Source: Acholeplasmatales bacterium (GTDB taxonomy: Bacteria; Bacillota_I; Bacilli_A; Acholeplasmatales; Anaeroplasmataceae). Taken from it: a stretch of 45,638 nucleotides of DNA. The notes under the pieces were generated by a model, which saw nothing but the letters and a program-made list of their open reading frames with translations, searched no databases and had not been told where the DNA came from. The DNA is taken from NCBI GenBank assembly GCA_900767915.1, contig CAAGAX010000041.1, positions 1 to 45,638 on the forward strand. The letters are read 5' to 3'. A program made the position numbers and the translations under genes. This document shows, piece after piece, positions 1 through 6,689 of this stretch. How positions within the stretch are numbered: the first letter of the stretch is position 1; each line of letters starts with the position of its first letter.

Positions 1-10
1 AATTAAAAAA

Positions 11-58
11 GTTGATTTCCATTTTTGCTTCAGACACGAAAATAAGCGGAAATCAACT
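11..58 (-). terminator. Rho-independent terminator after the DUF308 gene
   Basis: On the minus strand a 10-bp perfect stem (GTTGATTTCC/GGAAATCAAC) is followed by a run of six T. The loop holds a second short stem, GCTT/AAGC. It lies about 65 bp beyond the stop codon of the DUF308 gene and is the natural end of that transcript. Confidence 0.75.
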
Positions 59-122
59 CTAAAACCATTTTTTGATTTTTTACAACTATATACAGCGGAA
101 TTTAACTATAAAATTAACCATT

Positions 123-602
123 TTAATTTTTCTTTAAAATATCATATAATCCAAAAATACCATTTAAAATAAAGATTATACCAATTACAATAAAGAACCA
201 ATCCATTAAAACCCATTGAGCTACTATTAATAATACGCCAATAACAACTGTAATAATTGATGTACAAATTAATAAAACACTTTTCACCTTAAATGCTTCA
301 ATAAAATCGAGTACGCCCTTAATAGCAATTAATGCACCAAATACTACAAGTACTAGCCATAAAATAGTCCACCCACAAACTATAATTATAACACCAATAA
401 TTGCTTCAACAATACCAGCTTTATAATCATTATTTAATATTGCTAAAACACCTGCAACAATAAATAATACACCTACAATTGTCATTAAAATATTTAAGAA
501 TGTATTACGTGCTCCTGGAATACAAAATACAATACCAGAAATAATAAATATAATAGGTAATACTAATGAATTAATCTTTTTATTTTTTATAATATTGTCC
601 AT
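123..602 (-). CDS. DUF308 (HdeD-like) multi-pass membrane protein
   Basis: This 159-residue protein is almost entirely hydrophobic, with about six predicted membrane helices in three pairs broken by short polar turns. Glycine-rich repeats such as GIVEAIIGVIIIVCGW and VIGIIFILNGIFGLYDIL are the pattern of the DUF308/HdeD family, whose members lie in the bacterial inner membrane; HdeD of E. coli is linked to acid resistance, but most family members have no assigned function. The start ATG at 602 has a good site, AAGGAG, seven bases upstream. The gene stands alone, with a terminator behind it and rsmH more than 100 bp downstream of its start on the same strand. The family call is from the hydrophobic repeat pattern; no specific function should be inferred. 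Confidence 0.7.
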   Translation of the reverse strand: MDNIIKNKKINSLVLPIIFIISGIVFCIPGARNTFLNILMTIVGVLFIVAGVLAILNNDYKAGIVEAIIGVIIIVCGWTILWLVLVVFGALIAIKGVLDFIEAFKVKSVLLICTSIITVVIGVLLIVAQWVLMDWFFIVIGIIFILNGIFGLYDILKKN

Positions 603-705
603 TTTTCTATCTCCTTACTAATAACTATTATATTACTTTTTAAAATTAAAAAAAATACTAATAACTAATAATAAGACATAATATACCATATTGTTTTAAT
701 AAAAG

Positions 706-1755
706 TTATTGCTTTATTGCCCAACGCATCTTAGTGCTTTTACTTCTAGGATTTGTAAAGCATTCTTCATTAGAAGGCCTAATTACATCTCTAGCAACAC
801 TAGAATATATTCCATCCTTCATTCCTTGCTTAAAAGCTTTTTTTACTAATCTATCTTCACCTGAATGAAATGTTAAAATAGCAATCCTTCCACCACTTTT
901 AACACAATTAGGAAGACGCTCTAAAAATTCATATAAAACCTCAAATTCAGAATTAACATCAATTCTTAAAGCTTGAAATACTCTTTGGCATGATTTTTTT
1001 ATATTTTCCTTTTTATCCTTATTAGGTAAAAAATCTAAAGCTCTTTCAACAACACCATAAAGCTGCTTAGTAGTGTTAATATCTTCTCCTCTTTTAAATG
1101 TTCTAAATACCTCACTAGCTATTTCCTTAGCATATGGTTCATCAGAATTCTCTTCTAGCATCCCAACAAGCTCACTATAGTTTAATTCCTTTAATCTTTC
1201 TCTTGCAGTAACTCCAGCTGTTGGATTTAATCTTAAATCTAAAGGTCCATCAACCTTAAAGCTAAAGCCTCTTAATGGATTATCTATTTGCATAGAAGAA
1301 ACACCTAAATCAGCCAAAACAAAATCAAATTTCTCATCTGCTACTTTATCTATATTACAAAAATTAATTCTTTTAATTGTAAAAATATCTTCTCCATATC
1401 CTAAATTACGTAATCTTTCTTCAGTCTTAAAGGATTCAATCATATCAATATCAGTTGCATATAAATGTCCTTTACCTTGAAGCTTTTCAAGCATTTTTGT
1501 TGTATGTCCACCATACCCAAGTGTTGCATCATATCCAACTTGTCCAGGCTGAATATCTAAAAAATCTAATATTTCATTTACCATAATTGGAATATGCATT
1601 CCAGCTGGAGTTTTACCTTTTTTTATTATTTTTTCAATATCATCCTTATATTTTTCAGGATTTAGTTCCTTATATTTTTCATCAAATTTTTTAGGGTGTG
1701 TGCCACTATATCTTACTCTTCTTTTATGTATGACTTCTTCATTTTCTATAGACAT
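706..1755 (-). CDS. rsmH: 16S rRNA (cytosine1402-N4)-methyltransferase, long form
   Basis: RsmH (MraW) adds the N4 methyl group to C1402 in the ribosomal P site, using S-adenosylmethionine. The diagnostic motifs are present: HIPIMVNEILDFL (residue 54 on), the SAM loop ATLGYGGHT (77-85), DLGVSSMQID (149-158), DGPLDLRL and AILTFHSGEDRLVK near the C-terminus. At 349 residues it is about 40 longer than the usual enzyme; the extra length is a basic N-terminal extension of about 50 residues that precedes the normal HIPVLL start. It is not next to mraZ, ftsL or other division genes, so it may be the second RsmH-type paralogue found in some Clostridia and Erysipelotrichia. The ATG at 1755 has only a weak upstream site (ACGAGTGAT). 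A promoter lies at 1787-1815. Confidence 0.88.
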   Translation of the reverse strand: MSIENEEVIHKRRVRYSGTHPKKFDEKYKELNPEKYKDDIEKIIKKGKTPAGMHIPIMVNEILDFLDIQPGQVGYDATLGYGGHTTKMLEKLQGKGHLYATDIDMIESFKTEERLRNLGYGEDIFTIKRINFCNIDKVADEKFDFVLADLGVSSMQIDNPLRGFSFKVDGPLDLRLNPTAGVTARERLKELNYSELVGMLEENSDEPYAKEIASEVFRTFKRGEDINTTKQLYGVVERALDFLPNKDKKENIKKSCQRVFQALRIDVNSEFEVLYEFLERLPNCVKSGGRIAILTFHSGEDRLVKKAFKQGMKDGIYSSVARDVIRPSNEECFTNPRSKSTKMRWAIKQ

Positions 1756-1786
1756 ATTATCACTCGTTTCTATATATTTTATTTTA

Positions 1787-1815
1787 ATTATAAATAATGA
1801 TCTTAAAAAGGTAAA
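1787..1815 (-). promoter_or_regulatory. Sigma-A type promoter for rsmH
   Basis: Minus strand TTTACC (1810-1815), 17 bp, TATAAT (1787-1792). The -10 is perfect and the -35 matches at four of six positions. It lies about 30 bp upstream of the rsmH start codon. Confidence 0.6.
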
Positions 1816-2426
1816 TCAAAATTTATTTCTTTATCTCCTAATATCACAAGTTCTTTTATATACACATATATTATTTAAATTAAATTTCTAATTTCACTTA
1901 TTAAGATTTTTATCTGATGATTTAAGCCATTTGCCAGCTATTATTAATCTTTTTATCATAAATTACTCATTTTATTAATCCCATAATAATATAATTTACA
2001 AAAAAATAATACCATATTTTTATTAGAAGTCAATTCAAAAAATTATAAACTAAAAAGGACTTTAGCTAAAGCTAATCTTTGCTTTTTTAACCTGATAGCT
2101 CTTGAATTATTCTTTTTTGATATATCGCCAAGATTAATTTTAATAAATTCTTTCCATCATAAAGTATTTTCCTTATGTGATTTGATTAATTGCCACCACC
2201 AATTAAATATAAACAATATGAATATATAAAAAATGGGATTCATCTACATGATAAATCCCTAATTGTAAATTTTATTCTTGAAATCTATAGTTTAGATAAG
2301 ATTAATTTAATATATTATAAATAAGGACATGAGCTCTAGCAAATAACTAAAACTCAGTCAATTCTGCTTAGCAAGCAAAAAAAATGTTCCCAAAATTACA
2401 AATTTAATTTTTTTGCCTTAAAAAAC
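1816..2426. other. Long intergenic stretch with a decayed reading frame
   Basis: No intact gene is visible in these 600 bp. On the minus strand, about 2043-2233 reads as a frame with a stop in the middle, whose end contains the basic segment RAIRLKKQRLALAKVLFSL followed by TAA. It could be the remains of a small coding region, but I do not recognise it. A hairpin (GGGATT/AATCCC, 2235-2259) followed on the minus strand by A-TTTTTT at 2228-2233 looks like a further terminator. Nothing else stands out. Confidence 0.35.
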
Positions 2427-2456
2427 AAAAAAAACCGCATCAACACACGGTTTTTT
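2427..2456 (-). terminator. Terminator after tRNA-Gln
   Basis: Minus strand AAAAAACCG, a 10-base loop, CGGTTTTTT and further T residues. It begins about 47 bp past the 3' end of tRNA-Gln and is a compact intrinsic terminator. Confidence 0.8.
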
Positions 2457-2502
2457 CAATATGTTAACTTTCTTCTTTGTAGAAAAAAGTTTGGTTTTAA
2501 CG

Positions 2503-2577
2503 TGGCAGGACCAACAAGATTTGAACTTGTGCATGAGGGAGTCAAAGTCCCTTGCCTTACCGCTTGGCTATGGTCCT
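2503..2577 (-). tRNA. tRNA-Gln (anticodon TTG)
   Basis: A complete 75-nt cloverleaf: acceptor AGGACCA/TGGTCCT, D arm GCC/GGC with loop AAGCGGTAA, anticodon stem AGGGA/TCCCT with loop CTTTGAC giving anticodon TTG, variable CATGC, T arm ACAAG/CTTGT with loop TTCAAAT, discriminator G and encoded CCA. TTG reads CAA (and by wobble CAG), so it is glutamine. It is transcribed alone from a promoter at 2607-2635 and has its own terminator. Confidence 0.96.
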
Positions 2578-2606
2578 AAATATCAAACCCATAAGAGTAC
2601 TCCATA

Positions 2607-2635
2607 ATTTTACTAAAAATAATAAAAAATTGCAA
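2607..2635 (-). promoter_or_regulatory. Promoter for tRNA-Gln
   Basis: Minus strand TTGCAA (2630-2635), 17 bp, TAAAAT (2607-2612). The predicted start leaves a leader of roughly 25 nt before the tRNA. Confidence 0.6.
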
Positions 2636-2714
2636 GCTTTTTTTTATATTTTTTTTAAATCTTTTTTTTAAGTTAATTTTATAGTTAAAATTCACTAATA
2701 AATAATTGATTATT

Positions 2715-2770
2715 AAAATGGCACTAGAATAAAATGACAATAAATTATTGAGCACTTCTAGTACCATTTT
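2715..2770 (-). terminator. Possible terminator after the DHH phosphoesterase gene
   Basis: Inverted repeat of about 15 bp (AAAATGGTACTAGAA with TTCTAGTGCCATTTT, one G-T pair) around a 26-base spacer, just past the stop codon of the DHH gene on the minus strand. The loop is large and the T tract is short, so a stability or processing element is also possible. Confidence 0.45.
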
Positions 2771-2792
2771 AAATAAAGATATTTTTAATACA

Positions 2793-3743
2793 TTATTTTA
2801 AGCTGTTTTTATAATCTAAAACAAGCTTATCTGCTTTATTAATAAAGCCATCTAAATCATCAAAGCTATCAAGTCTAGCACCAGATGCCTTAGCATGACC
2901 TCCACCGTTATATTCTTCAGCTAATAAATTAATAACAGGCCCACGTGAACGTAAACGGATTCTAATTTCATTTGGATATTCTATAAATAATGCCCAGACA
3001 GGACATCCTTCTATAGTTGAAATAACTGAAACCTGTGATGATGCTTCTTCATCTGTAACCTCAAATTTATTAATAATATCTCTAGTTATAACTAAATAAG
3101 CAAAGCCATTTTCAGTTATATTAAAATTAGTTAAAGAATAGCCTTTAAGCTTCAATGTTTTTAATGTTTCAACAGATAAATTATTATCAACATATCCTAA
3201 ATCAACTCCATTATCTACTAATAATGCAGCCGCTTTAAATGTTCTAGATGTAACAGAATCAAATTTAAATCTTCCTGTATCTGTATAAATACCTATATAT
3301 AATGCTAAAGCAGCATTACTTGTCATAACTAATTCATCTTTAAATTTTTCATAAAATTCAGTAATAATTTGACAGCATGCAGGAGCTGTAGTATCAACAT
3401 ATTGATAATCACCATAATCATCAACTGGAATATGATGATCTATTTTAATTGAATATTTAGCCTTATTAAATCTTGTATCAGATAAACGCTCACTTGTTGC
3501 ACAATCAACACAAATTGATAAAGCATCCTGAAATAATGATTCATCCTCTAAAATAGATGGTTTACCAATAAATGATACTAAATCACTACTTTCACCTGTA
3601 ATAATAACATTTTTTTCTGGATATGTTTCCTTTATTAAATAATATAAGCCATATTGACTTCCAATACAATCGCCATCTGGACGAATATGACCATGGATAA
3701 TTATAGTATTAAATTCTTTAATTTTTTTTAAAATATGCTCCAT
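2793..3743 (-). CDS. nrnA: DHH/DHHA1 phosphoesterase, NrnA-type (oligoribonuclease / pAp phosphatase)
   Basis: NrnA-type enzymes degrade very short RNA (nano-RNA, pApA) and dephosphorylate 3'-phosphoadenosine 5'-phosphate in the cytoplasm, with two metal ions. The metal-binding motifs are intact: HGHIRPDGDCIGS (17-29), VDCAT near residue 78, and the DHH motif in KIDHHIPVDDYGDY near residue 100. The DHHA1 nucleic acid binding domain ends in GGGHAKASGARL near residue 280. At 316 residues it is the usual length for the family. The start ATG at 3743 has AAGGAG eight bases upstream, and a strong extended promoter lies at 3766-3794. Whether RNA dinucleotides, pAp or a cyclic dinucleotide product is the main substrate cannot be told from the sequence. 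Confidence 0.85.
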   Translation of the reverse strand: MEHILKKIKEFNTIIIHGHIRPDGDCIGSQYGLYYLIKETYPEKNVIITGESSDLVSFIGKPSILEDESLFQDALSICVDCATSERLSDTRFNKAKYSIKIDHHIPVDDYGDYQYVDTTAPACCQIITEFYEKFKDELVMTSNAALALYIGIYTDTGRFKFDSVTSRTFKAAALLVDNGVDLGYVDNNLSVETLKTLKLKGYSLTNFNITENGFAYLVITRDIINKFEVTDEEASSQVSVISTIEGCPVWALFIEYPNEIRIRLRSRGPVINLLAEEYNGGGHAKASGARLDSFDDLDGFINKADKLVLDYKNSLK

Positions 3744-3765
3744 AAAATAACTCCTTTATAATTAA

Positions 3766-3794
3766 ATTCTATCATAATTTAAATATTAACTCAA
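3766..3794 (-). promoter_or_regulatory. Promoter for the nrnA-type gene
   Basis: Minus strand TTGAGT (3789-3794), 17 bp, TAGAAT (3766-3771), with a TG one base before the -10 (extended -10). Confidence 0.6.
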
Positions 3795-3857
3795 TAAAGA
3801 ATAAATCCATATTTTATAACAACTAAAATAATTAATTAAATAATTGTTTAGAGGGGG

Positions 3858-4140
3858 GATAATTCTTTATTACTCCTATTGCACCATGCATACGTCATAT
3901 ACGTCGCTACGTTTATGTTAAAAACACACTATCTAATGTAGAAGGCTAGAGAGTCGACTAGTCCTAATCTTTATTGGCTCTATATAACGCTTTTGGACTT
4001 TAGTTTTTTATATAATCTTATCTACAATTTATCTCATCTAGTTTCTTTCTTCACACAATATCACCATTAACGACTTAGGCTACATTGGTGGTAAATACCA
4101 TGACTGGAATTACATCAATAAGATTAGCCAATAGAATACT
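3858..4140. repeat. Element A: non-coding sequence with a diverged second copy at 33.4-33.7 kb
   Basis: These about 280 bp contain no intact gene but align by eye with 33366-33668 over their whole length. Shared blocks in the same order include ATTGCAC near the left end, TAGTCCTAA, CGCTTTTGGAnTTnAGTTT, AATATCACnATTAACG and a right end in AGACTAAGAAAAAA-like sequence. On the minus strand the shared central block can be read as KVQKR followed, in another frame, by LGLVDSLAFY, which resembles the end of an IS3/IS30-type transposase. Both copies are out of frame. It lies between the flotillin terminator and the promoter of the DHH gene. Either a decayed insertion sequence or a structured RNA is possible. 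Confidence 0.5.
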
Positions 4141-4178
4141 AAAAAAGCTATATAGCCTCAAAAATAAGGATATATAGC
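4141..4178 (-). terminator. Terminator after the flotillin gene
   Basis: Minus strand GCTATATA, 16-base loop, TATATAGC, then TTTTTT. It begins about 28 bp past the flotillin stop codon. Confidence 0.65.
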
Positions 4179-4205
4179 CTAATTTTAAATAAATAATAAA
4201 GATTA

Positions 4206-5741
4206 TTATTTATCTTCCTTTTTATTATTTTTATCTATAATCTTTCCACCCAAATATCCTGCTAATAAAGATTTAATATCTAAACCAGTTGCCGCCTCAA
4301 GGCCTGAGAAAATTTGTGAACCATTTTTAGAAATTTCCTCATTCAACTTAGCAGTATTTCCTTCTCCATACATAGTAATAGAATCAATTTTAGACATTGC
4401 TGAAGCCATAGGCTCACTATAAGCCTTAATCATTTCTGGTAATACATTAGAATCTAAAATTAATTGTAAAGTAGCAGCCTCACCATATTGCTTCATTGCA
4501 TCAGCCTTAGCTTTAATAGCATCTGCTTCTGCTTTACCCTTAGCTTCAATACCTTGTGCCTCTGCTAAAGCTGCTTCCTTTTCAGCATTAGCCTTTGCAA
4601 TTCTTGCTTGTGCTTCAGCCTCTGCTTCAATTTTCAATGCTTCTGCTGCTTTTGACTTTTGAACCTTTTCAGCTTCAGCTTCAATTTTTCTCATTTCAGC
4701 TTCTTGTTCTTTTTCAAACTTCAATGCCTCTGCTGCTTTTTGACGTGCATATAAATCAGCCTCTGCCTTTTGTTCTATTGCATATTTTTCAGCTTCAGCT
4801 TGCTTATTAATTGAAGCTTCTAGCTTACGCTCTTGAAGTTCAACTTCCTTTTGACCTAATTCAACCTCACGTTCACGCTTAGCAATATCAGCATTAATTT
4901 TAGCAATATTAATTTCTTGTTGACGCTTTTGCTCTTCAATAGCATATGAAGCATCAGCAGTAGCTTTTGCTGTGTCAGTCTTTTGCTTTAAATCTGATTC
5001 CTTTAATGATAATTCTGTATTTTGAGTAATTATTTTTTGTTGAGCTTCTACTCTAGATCTATTTGCAAGCTCATCTGCTAAAGCTTTTGCAATAGTAACA
5101 TCTCTATCCGCATTAGCCTTTGCAATTGCGGCATCCTTAGATATTTGAGCAACATTATCTATACCTAAATTTTCTATAACATGATTATTATCACTAAAAT
5201 TTTGAATATTAAAATTAATTAACTCAATGCCAAGTTTTGCCATATCAGGAATAACATTTTCCTTTACCTGCTCAGCAACACCTTGTCTATCTTGAACTAA
5301 TTGTCTAATACCTACAGTACCAATAATTTCACGTAAATTACCTTGTAATACTTGTTGAACTTGAGAGATTCTATCAGATTCACTTATGCATAATAAAGCT
5401 TGAAATGCAGTTTCTAATAGCTCGGGAGTAGAACCAATCTTAAGGTTAGCTACTGCATCAACATTAATATTAATGAATTCCTTTGTAGGAATTGATTCTT
5501 CTGTCTTAACATCAACTTGGAATGCTTTTAAATGTAATACATCCTTTCTTTGTAAAAATGGAATTCTTATTCCAGCTTTACCAATTAATATTTTCCTTTT
5601 TCCTAAACCAGAAATCATTATTGCTTCATCTGGTCTTGCTTTAATGTAGCTAGCTCCAATTAAAATAATAATTAAAACTATTACAACACCAATTAATACT
5701 CCAGCCCATGCTGGAAAAGTCAAAAATACATTGAATATCAT
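4206..5741 (-). CDS. floT: Flotillin-like SPFH membrane scaffold protein
   Basis: A 511-residue flotillin: one N-terminal membrane segment (about residues 6-30, AGVLIGVVIVLIIILIGASY), an SPFH/PHB domain (about 35-200), then a long Ala/Glu-rich heptad region (about 215-430) with many KAEAEA-type repeats, and a C-terminal GLDIKSLLAGYLGG tail. Bacterial flotillins organise ordered membrane domains and oligomerise through the coiled coil. The start is placed at the ATG at 5741, eight bases after GGAGG, not at the in-frame ATG at 5756 that forms part of the ribosome site itself. No NfeD partner gene is next to it, which is often the case when the flotillin stands alone. A terminator follows. Confidence 0.88.
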   Translation of the reverse strand: MIFNVFLTFPAWAGVLIGVVIVLIIILIGASYIKARPDEAIMISGLGKRKILIGKAGIRIPFLQRKDVLHLKAFQVDVKTEESIPTKEFININVDAVANLKIGSTPELLETAFQALLCISESDRISQVQQVLQGNLREIIGTVGIRQLVQDRQGVAEQVKENVIPDMAKLGIELINFNIQNFSDNNHVIENLGIDNVAQISKDAAIAKANADRDVTIAKALADELANRSRVEAQQKIITQNTELSLKESDLKQKTDTAKATADASYAIEEQKRQQEINIAKINADIAKREREVELGQKEVELQERKLEASINKQAEAEKYAIEQKAEADLYARQKAAEALKFEKEQEAEMRKIEAEAEKVQKSKAAEALKIEAEAEAQARIAKANAEKEAALAEAQGIEAKGKAEADAIKAKADAMKQYGEAATLQLILDSNVLPEMIKAYSEPMASAMSKIDSITMYGEGNTAKLNEEISKNGSQIFSGLEAATGLDIKSLLAGYLGGKIIDKNNKKEDK

Positions 5742-5846
5742 TTTTATTTCCTCCATTTTCTATAATATTTTTTTATTCAATTTTTATAAATAATTAAAAT
5801 AAACCCACACAATCCATCACCTTATCTATAATAAAATTGGATATTG

Positions 5847-6003
5847 TCATAAAGGATGAGAACCATCATTTCTTAAAAGTCGTCCAAATCTAATATCATT
5901 GACACATTCTCTTTCAAGTTTTCTTAAAGAGTTATATCCATTTATCATACTTAAATTATATAAAAAGAAGTTTTTTTCTAGATTTATATTTGTTTTAGAA
6001 CAT
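5847..6003 (-). pseudogene. Transposase remnant (IS1182-like N-terminal region)
   Basis: An open stretch of about 52 codons without a start codon of its own reads NGYNSLRKLERECVNDIRF in its middle and stops at TGA. This matches the pattern of the helix-turn-helix part of IS1182/ISNCY-type transposases (a line of the form GxxSLRxLExxCxxDIRFMYL). The rest of the gene is missing on both sides. It sits between the TetR gene and flotillin in an otherwise featureless intergenic region. Confidence 0.5.
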
Positions 6004-6047
6004 TTTTTATGGACTGTAAATATTTATTTATTTATAGCTTATATCAA

Positions 6048-6602
6048 TCATTTTAAATTATTTATTGCTTGATCAATAGTACCTTTAACAATAGATGAAA
6101 CTCTATCAACTATTCGCTTAGGATCATCCTTCATATCATTTTTAACCCATTCAAGTACTATTGCCACAAAGGAATACATATAGAAATTAGTAATAAATTT
6201 CTTATCATCTTCTCTAACAGGTTTATTTTCTGTTTTTTCAGCAACAACTGAATATATTATAGGATATACAAGCTTATATAAATATTTTTGTAGCAATTCA
6301 AGTGATACAGATTTATAAATATTAATAATGAATATTTTATCAGCCTCTAATAGTTTAAAAATAGATAAAAATCCATCAACCCAATTTTCATATGTATCCT
6401 TGTTTTTTAAAGCTTTATCAGCATCCTCTATGCAAATCCATTCTACTAAATCAATTATATCTTGAAAATGATAATAAAAAGTTTGGCGATTAATATCACA
6501 TTTTTGTGTAATATCATTAACTGTAATTTTAGATAATGGCTTTTCTACTAAAAGCTCCTTCAATGAATAAGCAATTGCCTTTTTAGTTGTCAAACTACTC
6601 AA
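6048..6602 (-). CDS. TetR/AcrR-family transcriptional regulator (DhaS-like)
   Basis: A 184-residue TetR-type repressor. The N-terminal helix-turn-helix is plain: KAIAYSLKELLVEKPLSKIT followed by VNDITQKCDINRQTFYYHFQD (residues about 8-48). The C-terminal two thirds are helical and variable, the ligand and dimer part, similar to the DhaS-type branch. The start seems to be TTG at 6602, about ten bases after AGGATGTGA; no ATG is in a better position. It lies 88 bp downstream of oleate hydratase on the same strand, behind a terminator, so it is probably transcribed on its own. A 15-bp perfect palindrome (6615-6629) overlaps its likely -10 region. Control of the oleate hydratase gene by this regulator is inference from adjacency. 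Confidence 0.85.
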   Translation of the reverse strand: MSSLTTKKAIAYSLKELLVEKPLSKITVNDITQKCDINRQTFYYHFQDIIDLVEWICIEDADKALKNKDTYENWVDGFLSIFKLLEADKIFIINIYKSVSLELLQKYLYKLVYPIIYSVVAEKTENKPVREDDKKFITNFYMYSFVAIVLEWVKNDMKDDPKRIVDRVSSIVKGTIDQAINNLK

Positions 6603-6614
6603 AGTAAATCACAT

Positions 6615-6629
6615 CCTAATATAATATTA
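6615..6629. promoter_or_regulatory. Palindrome upstream of the TetR gene
   Basis: CTAATATAATATTAG, a perfect 7+1+7 palindrome 13 bp before the TetR start codon, overlapping the probable -10 region. It could be an autoregulatory operator. It does not match the palindrome in front of oleate hydratase, and AT-rich palindromes arise easily by chance. Confidence 0.35.
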
Positions 6630-6642
6630 GCATAAAATTGAA

Positions 6643-6672
6643 AAAATCTCATCAAAAATTTGAAGAGATTTT
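6643..6672 (-). terminator. Terminator after oleate hydratase
   Basis: Minus strand AAAATCTC...GAGATTTTTTC hairpin with an extended inner stem (one mismatch), placed 18 bp after the ohyA stop codon. Confidence 0.65.
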
Positions 6673-6689
6673 AATTTTTTTAAATCATT

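Noticed and set aside
1700..1891. 63-codon plus-strand ORF over the start of rsmH
   Set aside because: It is antisense to the rsmH start and promoter, has no ribosome site and no recognisable domain.
2576..2767. 63-codon minus-strand ORF upstream of tRNA-Gln
   Set aside because: It covers the tRNA promoter, overlaps the tRNA 5' end and the hairpin behind nrnA, and its translation is random low-complexity sequence.
3766..4205. Element A as an intact small protein gene
   Set aside because: Every frame on both strands is broken by stops within about 30 codons, except for fragments that need frame changes.
4595..4810. 71-codon plus-strand ORF within flotillin
   Set aside because: Antisense shadow of the Ala/Glu repeats; Leu/Gln/Phe-rich, no ribosome site.
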